A model generated the notes under the pieces. It was not told the origin of the DNA. It saw nothing but the letters and a program-made list of their open reading frames with translations, and searched no databases. From Oceanospirillaceae bacterium UBA7410 (lineage in GTDB: Bacteria; Pseudomonadota; Gammaproteobacteria; Pseudomonadales; Balneatricaceae): DNA of 9,085 nucleotides. Within the stretch, counting starts at the first letter, position 1. Every line of letters starts with the position of its first letter. Of this stretch, positions 1 through 6,538 are shown piece after piece. The position numbers and the translations under genes were made by a program. The DNA is taken from positions 969 through 10,053 of the forward strand of contig DKMQ01000034.1 in the NCBI GenBank assembly GCA_002470565.1, in the 5' to 3' direction.

Positions 1-1754
1 TAAAGTGGTGAGGTAAGTAATAACTGTGCGTGAGTACCTTGTGCTTCAAGTTGACCTTCGTTAAAGACCATAATTCGATCAGCATGCATTACTGTGGCTA
101 AACGATGGGCAATAATGAGAGTAGTGCGCCCTTGCATTAGTTTTTGTAACGCGGCTTGAATCTTATGCTCGCTATTAGCGTCTAACGCGCTGGTTGCTTC
201 ATCTAGTAACAAAATAGAAGGGTTTTTGAGCATGGCGCGTGCTATGGCAACACGCTGCCTTTGACCACCAGATAAGCGTACGCCTTGTTCTCCTAAGTAG
301 CTGGCGTATCCCTGGGGCAATAACTCAATAAATTCATCCGCATAGGCATTTTTAGCAGCGCTTACAATCTGTTCATGAGAAGCGTTAGCATCACCATACC
401 CAATATTATGGGCTACGTCGGCACTAAATAATGTGGGTTGTTGTGGAACCAAACCTAAGTGAAGCCTTAAGTCTTTGGGTGTAAGATGTTTAATATCGTG
501 TCCAGAGACTTCAATAGTGCCATCTTTAGGGTCGTAAAAACGCTGTAATAGCTCAAATAATGTACTTTTACCTGCACCAGATGGGCCTACAATAGCGATG
601 GTTTCACCGGCTTCTACATTAAAAGAAATGTGTTTTAAGGCTGTTTGTTCTGGCCTAGAAGGATAGCTGAAGCTCACATCATCAAAGCGTAAGCTCAAGG
701 CTCCGTTAGCTAATGAAATAGGGTCTTTTGGAATACGGATTTCAGCTTTTTCAGCAAGTAATTCAAGTAAGCGTTCTGTTGCACCTGCCGCGCGTTGTAA
801 CTCGCCGTACACTTCAGATATGGTGGCAACAGCCATAGCCACCATTAACGCATAAAAAACAAACGCTGCTAATTCGCCAGAACTGATTTGTCCACTTGCA
901 ATATCTTGAGCACCAACCCAAATCATGCTGGATAAGCCTGTAAATACTAGCGTCATGGCCACGACGATAAGAATAGAGCGTTGTAAAATACGCTTTTTGG
1001 CAACGTTAAATGCTTTTTCTACCTCTTGTGCAAACGCTTTAGTTTCTTCTTTTTCGTGGGTAAAGCTTTGTACTACTTTAATGTTTTGTACAATTTCACC
1101 AGCATAAGTGCCTATGTCAGCGACTCTGTCTTGGCTTAAGCGAGAAAGCTTGCGCACTTTGCGACCATAAAGAATCATTGGGAATATAATCAGCGGCACG
1201 CTGCTTAATACAATTAAAGCCAATTTTGGATTAGTAATAAGCATCATTACTAAGCCACCTAAAAAAGTTAGGCTACTACGCAGTGCCATAGAAATAGAGG
1301 AGCCTATTATTGACTGTAATAACGTGGTGTCGGTTGTGAGCCTGGCATTAATTTCACCACTACGGTTAACTTCAAAGTAATAAGGATCTAAAGTAAGCAA
1401 ATGGTTAAATACGGCTAAACGCACGTCGTTACTGACTCTTTCCCCAAGCCAAGACACTAAGTAAAAGCGAGTAAAGGTGCCTGCTGCCATCAAAAAGGTA
1501 ATTACTGCCAACACCATCATGGCTTGATTTAATTGGCTTGGGTCTGCAGAGTTAAAGCCTTGGTCAATAAGTAGGCGAATGCCTTGTCCCAGTGCAAGTG
1601 ACACTCCTGCAGTAATAATGAGAGCAAAAGCTGCACCTAGGACCATTTTTTTATAGGGAGTTATAAAAGGCAAAAGCCTCATCAGAAGTCGCAGGTCTTT
1701 TTTGTCTGGTTGCGTTGTGCTGGTTGGGTCGTTGCTGGTTTGATGGGTGCTCAT
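1..1754 (-). CDS. MsbA-like ABC exporter, fused permease and ATPase (3' end cut by window edge)
   Basis: This is an inner-membrane half-transporter of the ABCB/MsbA type, expected to work as a homodimer and drive ATP-dependent export of a lipid or other hydrophobic substrate. 584 codons are visible from the ATG at 1752-1754, and family members are about 580-610 residues, so only a short C-terminal tail is missing. Residues ~30-330 form the six-helix membrane domain, including the family-typical coupling region with NRSGEINARLTTD. The ATPase domain follows, with Walker A GPSGAGKST (residues ~390-398, Lys396), Q-loop VPQQPTLF, signature LSGGQRQR (~494-501), Walker B ILLLDEATSALD (Asp518, catalytic Glu519) and switch His550 in IIAHRLAT. 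Everything needed for ATP hydrolysis is present. It is divergent from the MFS gene at 1915. The substrate cannot be inferred; homologues are often annotated simply as MsbA-related, and true MsbA is normally next to lpxK, which is not seen here. Confidence 0.93.
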   Translation of the reverse strand, partial: MSTHQTSNDPTSTTQPDKKDLRLLMRLLPFITPYKKMVLGAAFALIITAGVSLALGQGIRLLIDQGFNSADPSQLNQAMMVLAVITFLMAAGTFTRFYLVSWLGERVSNDVRLAVFNHLLTLDPYYFEVNRSGEINARLTTDTTLLQSIIGSSISMALRSSLTFLGGLVMMLITNPKLALIVLSSVPLIIFPMILYGRKVRKLSRLSQDRVADIGTYAGEIVQNIKVVQSFTHEKEETKAFAQEVEKAFNVAKKRILQRSILIVVAMTLVFTGLSSMIWVGAQDIASGQISSGELAAFVFYALMVAMAVATISEVYGELQRAAGATERLLELLAEKAEIRIPKDPISLANGALSLRFDDVSFSYPSRPEQTALKHISFNVEAGETIAIVGPSGAGKSTLFELLQRFYDPKDGTIEVSGHDIKHLTPKDLRLHLGLVPQQPTLFSADVAHNIGYGDANASHEQIVSAAKNAYADEFIELLPQGYASYLGEQGVRLSGGQRQRVAIARAMLKNPSILLLDEATSALDANSEHKIQAALQKLMQGRTTLIIAHRLATVMHADRIMVFNEGQLEAQGTHAQLLLTSPL

Positions 1755-1782
1755 AATGTGCTCAAAGAAGTAAGGCTAGCTT

Positions 1783-1812
1783 ACTATGTGTGGGCAGAGT
1801 GTTAATTTGCAA
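1783..1812 (-). promoter_or_regulatory. Possible sigma70 promoter for the ABC exporter
   Basis: Read on the minus strand, TTGCAA (1812-1807) and CATAGT (1788-1783) are separated by 18 bp, each matching 4 of 6 consensus bases, and lie about 30-60 bp upstream of the exporter ATG. The match is moderate and the ribosome binding site of this gene is also weak, so this is a tentative call. Confidence 0.3.
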
Positions 1813-1851
1813 TTGTATCCATTAAATACTTTGGGGGCCTTGATAATTGGT

Positions 1852-1881
1852 TAGTTAAATGAATCAACGGTAGGCTATAAT
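1852..1881 (+). promoter_or_regulatory. Likely sigma70 promoter for the MFS gene
   Basis: A perfect -10 hexamer TATAAT lies at 1876-1881, about 33 bp before the MFS ATG. The best -35 at suitable distance is TAGTTA (1852-1857, 18-bp spacer), which is weak, so the promoter may need help or depend mainly on its -10. The rest of the 160-bp divergent gap (1755-1914) is AT-rich, with no other clear element. Confidence 0.45.
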
Positions 1882-1914
1882 CATGATGAATTTCACCCAC
1901 GTTAATAGAAAAAT

Positions 1915-3114
1915 ATGAACCTCTCACTGCTTAGTGTTCAGGGTAAACTCAGCCCCATCACGCTACTTAAACTAATGACGTTTGCCATGCCTTTTAGTTT
2001 TGGCGTGTGGATGGCGTTATTTAATAACTTTGCTATTGATCAAGTGGCACTCAACGGTTCTCATATTGGTGTATTGCAATCGTGGCGTGAAGTGCCTGGT
2101 TTTTTAGCGTTTGGTGCCGTTTTTTTACTGCTTTTTATTGCAGAACAGCGCTTAGCTATATGGTCTTTAATCATGTTAGGTGCGGGGACCGCGATAACAG
2201 GGTGGTTGCCTAGTTTTAATGGGTTATTAGTGACAACGATGTTGATGTCTGTTGGGTTTCACTATTATGAAACCATGAAACAATCATTGGCTCTACAGTG
2301 GTTTAGTAAGGCAGAAGCGCCAGTTCAATTAGGACGTTTAATGTCAATTGGTGCAGCGTCTTCTTTACTTGCATATGCCTGGGTGTGGGCTGCGTTGGAA
2401 GTATTTAATGTTCCAGTGGCGTGGGTTTATACATTTGGTGGCGGGGTGACTGTAGTCATTGCAGTCTTGGCTTTGATCATGTTTCCCCAATACACGTCTA
2501 AGGTGACACAAACAAAAAAATTGATTTTGCGTAAACGCTATAGTCTTTATTACGCCTTGGTATTTATGGGTGGAGGGCGACGCCAAATATTTGTTGTGTT
2601 TGCCGCACTGATGATGGTGGAGCGTTTTGGTTTTGGTGCGGATGAAGTAGCGCTAATGTTCTTAGCAAATGGGCTTTTGAGTATGTGGCTAGCACCAAAA
2701 ATTGGTGGGTTGGTGGCCCGCTGGGGTGAAAAACGAGCACTCACCGTAGAATACACGGGTTTGATTTTGGTGTTTTTGGCTTATAGCATTGTAGAGTGGG
2801 CACCTCTTGCGGTGGCGTTGTATATGTTAGACCATGTGCTGTTTGCTATGGCTATTGCGCAAAAAACCTATTTTCAAAAAATTGCAGACCCTGCAGATAT
2901 GGCTTCTACGGCGGGTGTTTCTTTTACCATTAATCATATAGCAGCTGTTGTGCTGCCTGCGCTGATGGGGCTTTTGTGGTTAGTGTCACCATCTTGGGTA
3001 TTTATATTGGGTGCGGTAATGGCTTTGATGTCGCTATTGTTAGCACGTTGGGTGCCCACTGACCCTGTTAATGGCCGAGAATGGCTAAATCCGTTTAGTT
3101 CAAAAGCTGGGTAA
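1915..3114 (+). CDS. MFS-type permease, substrate unknown
   Basis: This is a 399-residue integral inner-membrane protein with about 12 hydrophobic segments, the usual size for a major facilitator superfamily carrier. Two six-helix halves are separated by a short basic cytoplasmic loop at residues ~191-209 (KKLILRKR). In the second half, GGLVARWGEKRALT (~264-277) resembles the MFS loop motif after TM8. GFHYYETMKQSLALQWF (~114-130) is a distinctive polar stretch between hydrophobic segments. The start is fixed by an in-frame TAG at 1906-1908, leaving ATG 1915 as the first ATG. Its ribosome binding site is poor (AGAAAAAT). It is divergent from the ABC exporter and followed by a terminator-like hairpin. 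I cannot assign a substrate, and direction of transport is open. Confidence 0.85.
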   Translation: MNLSLLSVQGKLSPITLLKLMTFAMPFSFGVWMALFNNFAIDQVALNGSHIGVLQSWREVPGFLAFGAVFLLLFIAEQRLAIWSLIMLGAGTAITGWLPSFNGLLVTTMLMSVGFHYYETMKQSLALQWFSKAEAPVQLGRLMSIGAASSLLAYAWVWAALEVFNVPVAWVYTFGGGVTVVIAVLALIMFPQYTSKVTQTKKLILRKRYSLYYALVFMGGGRRQIFVVFAALMMVERFGFGADEVALMFLANGLLSMWLAPKIGGLVARWGEKRALTVEYTGLILVFLAYSIVEWAPLAVALYMLDHVLFAMAIAQKTYFQKIADPADMASTAGVSFTINHIAAVVLPALMGLLWLVSPSWVFILGAVMALMSLLLARWVPTDPVNGREWLNPFSSKAG

Positions 3115-3148
3115 AGTGCTTTAAGTTTACACTTTAAGCACTATTTTT
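3115..3148 (+). terminator. Probable intrinsic terminator after the MFS gene
   Basis: An 11-nt inverted repeat, AGTGCTTTAAG (3115-3125) and CTTTAAGCACT (3132-3142), pairs with one T-T mismatch around a 6-nt loop and is followed by TTTTT (3144-3148). It begins one base after the MFS stop codon. It lies between MFS and the DUF2164 gene, which starts only 19 bp later, so it may act as a partial terminator. The stem is A/T-rich, so its strength is uncertain. Confidence 0.55.
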
Positions 3149-3166
3149 AACTTCTTGGAGCGATCT

Positions 3167-3421
3167 ATGACCATTACCTTTAATAAAGAAGAAAAAGTTG
3201 ACCTTATTAATAGATTACAAAGTTACTGTGAAGTTGAATTAGATCGGCAGTTAGGTACTTTTGAAGCACAATTTCTACTAGATTTTATTAGTGAAACTAT
3301 GGGGCCATTCTACTACAACCGTGGCATTTACGATGCTCAAGCATTGCTGCAAGAGCAATTGGAGAATGTGGGGGAGTCTATCTACCAGCTAGAAAAGATA
3401 CCTCCCAAACTCAAGCGTTAG
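3167..3421 (+). CDS. DUF2164 family protein
   Basis: This is a small soluble protein of 84 residues with no signal peptide or membrane segment. It matches the DUF2164 pattern as I recall it: an N-terminal helical part (LINRLQSYCEVELDRQLGTF), then LLDFISE and the conserved GPFYYNRGIYDA block (~46-57), then an acidic helical tail. The function of the family is unknown. I chose ATG 3167 because GGAG at 3157-3160 sits 6 bp upstream. An upstream in-frame TTG at 3155 would place the start on top of this ribosome binding site and is rejected. The gene directly follows a terminator-like hairpin, and its stop codon overlaps the ChaC stop codon on the opposite strand. No separate promoter is evident, so it may depend on readthrough from the MFS gene. 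Confidence 0.8.
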   Translation: MTITFNKEEKVDLINRLQSYCEVELDRQLGTFEAQFLLDFISETMGPFYYNRGIYDAQALLQEQLENVGESIYQLEKIPPKLKR

Positions 3422-3996
3422 CTAGTTAAGTGCGCACTTATGTCGCTAAATAAAGAGTCGTGGATGTTAAGTGTTTTTAGATGCTTTAAAGTGTTGTTAA
3501 AGTAATCAATATTACTACCTCGGCCACCGTGGGCCTGGCCTATCATGCTGGCACACTGAGCAGCGTCAAAATCGACATATTGTTCATGTTGCTTGTCTGC
3601 TACAAAGGTAATTGCATTGATGTCACCATCAGCAGTGGTCACTTTGCATAGATAGGGTAAATAAAACATTGTTACCATTTCTCGTAGCCACAGATGTTTG
3701 AAATCGTTTTCTTGAGTTGTTTTTGAAATATGTAAAGCCATGCCTTCACAATGACCGCCATCGCGCAGTGACAAAACTAAACCGGGACATTCTAGGGTGC
3801 CTCGGTGCACAGTAGACAGTAAATTAAAACCTCGTTGTAAACCATCAACTTTACCTTGCCTGCTTTCTATGACGTGCATTTCAGGGTTCCATAACAAAGA
3901 ACCGTAAGCAAAAATCCACAAATCTTCTGGTAAAGGAAACTCTTCTAAATAGTGATCTAACGCTTCTAAAATTTGAGACTGGGGATAAGCTGACAT
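3418..3996 (-). CDS. ChaC-type glutathione-specific gamma-glutamylcyclotransferase
   Basis: This cytosolic enzyme is expected to split glutathione into 5-oxoproline and Cys-Gly. With the ATG at 3994-3996 the protein is 192 residues, close to the usual ChaC length. WIFAYGSLLWNP (~27-38) carries the YGSLxW substrate-binding loop typical of the gamma-glutamylcyclotransferase fold. LWLREMVTMFYLPYLCKV (~102-119) carries the conserved Glu (residue 106) in the RE motif, the expected general acid/base. FVADKQHEQYVDFD and GRGSNIDYF also fit the ChaC family. The start is uncertain: an in-frame TTG at 4020 would add 8 residues and has an AGG 8 bp upstream, whereas the ATG has no good Shine-Dalgarno at normal distance. 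The gene sits just downstream of a minus-strand terminator that isolates it from the nucleotidase remnant. It is not next to chaA/chaB. Confidence 0.85.
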   Translation of the reverse strand: MSAYPQSQILEALDHYLEEFPLPEDLWIFAYGSLLWNPEMHVIESRQGKVDGLQRGFNLLSTVHRGTLECPGLVLSLRDGGHCEGMALHISKTTQENDFKHLWLREMVTMFYLPYLCKVTTADGDINAITFVADKQHEQYVDFDAAQCASMIGQAHGGRGSNIDYFNNTLKHLKTLNIHDSLFSDISAHLTS

Positions 3997-4021
3997 GTTT
4001 TTTGGGTGGATTCCTATCAAT

Positions 4022-4051
4022 AAAAAAGCCTACATCCGTTAAGAAGTAGGC
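4022..4051 (-). terminator. Intrinsic terminator, minus strand, probably of the lost nucleotidase gene
   Basis: On the minus strand, GCCTAC (4051-4046) and GTAGGC (4033-4028) form a perfect 6-bp stem with a 12-nt loop, followed by six T residues (4027-4022). It lies about 50 bp after the end of the UshA-like remnant (4104) and before the ChaC start. The orientation therefore fits termination of the former nucleotidase gene, and the structure has outlived the gene. Confidence 0.65.
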
Positions 4052-4103
4052 CTTATGCTGTCATATCAAAGGCGCTTTGCCAAGGCTTGATGTTGAGGAA
4101 AAA

Positions 4104-4331
4104 TTATTTTCTTATGACATTATTTTGTGCAGCAAACTCTGACGCCTTCAATGGGCTGTTATCTTAGATGTAATTTTTAAGAGCTTTTACGTCGACAAAA
4201 CCTGAGTTGACAGAGTTTTCATGATCAGACAAACAAGGGTAAACATCACCACTAGAGGCCATATAAGCGTTTACTGATAAGCGGTAAGTTTGTGTTGCTT
4301 CATTATGGTCAAAATGCGCTTGTAAAAAAAG
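4104..4331 (-). pseudogene. C-terminal remnant of a UshA-like 5'-nucleotidase
   Basis: Read on the minus strand, one frame from about 4331 to the stop at 4106-4104 encodes recognisable end-of-protein sequence of periplasmic 5'-nucleotidase/UDP-sugar hydrolase. The segments are QTYRLSVNAYMASSGDVYP, then SGFVDVKALKNYI, an in-frame TAA (4166-4164), then DNSPLKASEFAAQNNVIRK and a second stop. From memory, the E. coli UshA tail has the same order: Tyr-Arg followed by a TGGDGYP motif, then TGF-DAEVLK-YI, then SPLDVSVYEPKGE. The premature TAA probably replaces a Glu or Gln codon. The family GGDGYP motif is itself changed to SGDVYP, and a further in-frame stop lies at 4334-4332. Full-length proteins are ~550 residues, so more than 85% is gone. 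The remnant ends beside the EamA gene, suggesting that a deletion or insertion removed the rest. Identification is by eye and by family knowledge. Confidence 0.72.
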
Positions 4332-4380
4332 CTATGAATGTGACACTATGGGCTTCGAAAATACCACAGCGTTGAATGTT

Positions 4381-5283
4381 ATGTCAGCAACACTAAGCCA
4401 GTTTTTTATTCGCCTTATGCCATGGTTTTTTGTATGGGTATGGAGCACCGGTTTTTTAGTGGCTAAATTAGGGAAATCCTATGCTGAGCCCTTTACACTA
4501 TTAAGTTTCCGCTTTGCCTTGGCTTTGGTTGTGTTGTGGGTGATCATCAAAGTTGTTAATTGCGATTGGCCATCTACTTGGCGTTTAGCTTTGCATTGTA
4601 TGCTGGTGGGTTTGTTGATTCATGGGGTGTACCTGGGCGGTATTTTCCAAGCCATTTCTTTGGGTATGCCAGCTGGACTAAGTGCAATGGTGATAGGATT
4701 GCAGCCTCTTACTATGGCCTTGTTTGCTGGGTTGATGCTTGGAGAGCGAGTCACAAAGCGTCAGTGGCTAGGTTTGATCATGGGTTTAGTAGGACTATAT
4801 TTAGTCTTAGGGGAGCAGTTTTCAATAAACCCAGAGACAGTTTTTGAAGGCTTTTCTGGCTGGTCGCCAGTATTGGTAGGCTCGTCGTTATTGGCTATTG
4901 CCTTTGGCACACTGTACCAAAAGAAGTATTGCCATGGGGTAGATTTACTGACCTCCATTTGGTTGCAGTATGCTGCAGCATTAGTGCTAAGTCTTAGTGT
5001 GGCCTTTGCCTTTGAAACACGTATTGTGGATTGGCAATGGCAGTTTGTTGTTAGCTTGTCTTGGCAGGTGTTAGCTTTGTCCATTGGCGCAATATTGTTG
5101 CTCATGATCATGATACGTCAAGGCGCTGCTGCAAAAGTAGGTAGTTTGTTTTATTTAGTACCACCTGTAGTAGCCATACAGGCGTGGTTTTTGTTTGGCG
5201 AAGCGTTAGGTGTTCAAGGATTGTTGGGTATTGTTTTAATTGCTGCAGGTGTAGCACAAGCCATGTGGCCAAGTCGTAACTAG
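4381..5283 (+). CDS. EamA-family (drug/metabolite transporter) permease
   Basis: This is an inner-membrane protein of about 300 residues with ~10 hydrophobic segments in two tandem EamA repeats. WFFVWVWSTGFLVAKLG near the N-terminus and FTLLSFRFALALVVLW are typical of the first repeat, which closes with GLQPLTMALFAGLMLGERV. The second repeat closes with YLVPPVVAIQAWFLFGEAL and a final helix. Family members commonly export amino acids or small metabolites. I favour ATG 4381, because it gives the short N-terminal tail usual before the first helix. An ATG at 4348 is in frame and would add 11 residues. Neither start has a recognisable Shine-Dalgarno, nor is a clear promoter visible upstream. The gene is 25 bp ahead of the lyase gene, probably in one operon, which suggests it moves the pathway's substrate or an overflow product. 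The direction of transport cannot be told from the sequence. Confidence 0.87.
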   Translation: MSATLSQFFIRLMPWFFVWVWSTGFLVAKLGKSYAEPFTLLSFRFALALVVLWVIIKVVNCDWPSTWRLALHCMLVGLLIHGVYLGGIFQAISLGMPAGLSAMVIGLQPLTMALFAGLMLGERVTKRQWLGLIMGLVGLYLVLGEQFSINPETVFEGFSGWSPVLVGSSLLAIAFGTLYQKKYCHGVDLLTSIWLQYAAALVLSLSVAFAFETRIVDWQWQFVVSLSWQVLALSIGAILLLMIMIRQGAAAKVGSLFYLVPPVVAIQAWFLFGEALGVQGLLGIVLIAAGVAQAMWPSRN

Positions 5284-5308
5284 TCATTTATTTTTTTGGA
5301 GTTTTTAC

Positions 5309-6508
5309 ATGACATCATTAACTGCCGCTTTAACTGGGGCTCTAGATTGTTTTCATAATGAGCAAGCGGATGCAAAGCTTGTTTATGGCCCGCAGCGTCA
5401 AGCGGTGCTAAGCCTAAAAAAAGCTGAGCATGCATTTGAAACTATTACCAGTTGGCCAAATTACCAAGCTTCTGATCTGCATCTTCTTGAAAGTATGGCG
5501 AAGGAGGCGAATATTGCGCAGATCTATTATAAGGATGAAAGTACTCGTTTTGGTCTAAAAAGCTTTAAAGCCTTAGGTGGCGCTTATGCAGTGACAAGGT
5601 TTTTACAAGAACATTTAAGCCTACTTAATGGTAAAGAACCAAGTATGTCTGATTTGTTATCAGGGCATTATAAAGAGCAATTAAAAGACGTCGTTGTAAG
5701 TTGTGCTACAGATGGCAATCATGGACGCTCTGTTGCTTGGGGTGCACAAATGTTTGGGTGTCAGTGTATTATTTATATCCATCGTGATGTCTCTGTTGGT
5801 CGCCAATCAGCAATGGAGGCTTATGCTGCAAAGGTCATTCGTATTACAGGCAATTATGACGAATCGGTTAGGCAAGCTGCAGTAGATGCAAAAAAATACG
5901 ATAGGGCCATCATTTCTGACACCAGTTATGAAGGCTATACAAAAGTGCCTGCCAATGTGGCTTTAGGTTATACCGTCATGTTGTCTGAAACCGTGACACA
6001 ACTTAATGGGCAGATTCCTACTCATGTGTTTATACAAGCAGGAGTAGGCGGTTTAGCGGCTGCTGTATGTGGTTATTTCTGGGATTTATGGGGCGACAAA
6101 AGGCCTCGTTTTGTTGTGGTAGAGCCAGAGGCTGCCAACTGTTTGCAAGAAAGTGCAAAAGCAGGCGAGCTTCAAGTGGTTGAAGGTGATCTAGACACTT
6201 TGATGGCAGGCTTAGCGTGTGGAGAAGTTTCTCATATCGCTTGGGAAATATTGGACAAGGGTGCAGATGACTTCATCACCTTAAGTGAAGATGCCGTGGC
6301 ACCTTGTATGCGTGCTTTAGAGCAACATACGCCAAGCATTGAAGCTGGAGAATCTGCTGTAGCAGGTTTGGCAGCATGTATTGTTGGCGCACAAAATGCA
6401 AAGTGGCGCTTGGCTTTAGGTCTTGATGAACAAAGTAAAGTACTAGTGCTAGGCACAGAAGGTGCTACTGATCCCGAGCTTTATCAAGAATTAGTTTTTG
6501 GTGCATAA
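5309..6508 (+). CDS. dpaL: Diaminopropionate ammonia-lyase-like PLP enzyme
   Basis: This is a cytosolic fold-type II PLP enzyme of 399 residues, the normal size for diaminopropionate ammonia-lyase (EC 4.3.1.15), which converts 2,3-diaminopropionate to pyruvate and two ammonia. The hallmark block YKDESTRFGLKSFKALGGAYAV (split around residues 74-95) holds the PLP-binding Lys87. CATDGNHGRSVAWGA (~132-146) gives Asp135, ISDTSYEGY (~202-210) gives Asp204, and QAGVGGLAAA (~243-252) is the glycine-rich phosphate loop. As I recall the E. coli enzyme, its catalytic residues are Lys77, Asp120 and Asp189. The 69-residue Asp-Asp spacing is kept here. GGAG at 5298-5301 lies 7 bp before the ATG. The gene is 25 bp after EamA and 30 bp before the M24 gene. 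The family call is secure, but the substrate might be another diamino or beta-substituted amino acid. Confidence 0.88.
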   Translation: MTSLTAALTGALDCFHNEQADAKLVYGPQRQAVLSLKKAEHAFETITSWPNYQASDLHLLESMAKEANIAQIYYKDESTRFGLKSFKALGGAYAVTRFLQEHLSLLNGKEPSMSDLLSGHYKEQLKDVVVSCATDGNHGRSVAWGAQMFGCQCIIYIHRDVSVGRQSAMEAYAAKVIRITGNYDESVRQAAVDAKKYDRAIISDTSYEGYTKVPANVALGYTVMLSETVTQLNGQIPTHVFIQAGVGGLAAAVCGYFWDLWGDKRPRFVVVEPEAANCLQESAKAGELQVVEGDLDTLMAGLACGEVSHIAWEILDKGADDFITLSEDAVAPCMRALEQHTPSIEAGESAVAGLAACIVGAQNAKWRLALGLDEQSKVLVLGTEGATDPELYQELVFGA

Positions 6509-6538
6509 CATATACTTTAATTGGCTGGGGAAATTAAC

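Noticed and set aside
925..1107. Small plus-strand open frame inside the ABC exporter gene
   Set aside because: It is antisense to the well-conserved membrane domain of the exporter, has no recognisable domain, and is explained as a shadow frame.
3155..3166. TTG start four codons upstream for the DUF2164 gene
   Set aside because: The TTG overlaps the GGAG that serves the ATG at 3167, which has ideal spacing; the shorter form also fits the family.
4069..4081. Short hairpin CAAAG-GCG-CTTTG
   Set aside because: The stem is 5 bp, with no T-run and no gene-boundary role separate from the stronger terminator at 4022-4051.
4761..5111. 116-codon minus-strand open frame inside the EamA gene
   Set aside because: The plus-strand frame encodes a clear EamA protein; the antisense product is low-complexity, polar and matches nothing I know.
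6521..6538. TTG start six codons upstream for the M24 gene
   Set aside because: The GGGG at 6527-6530 is well placed for ATG 6539, and the TTG has no ribosome binding site of its own.
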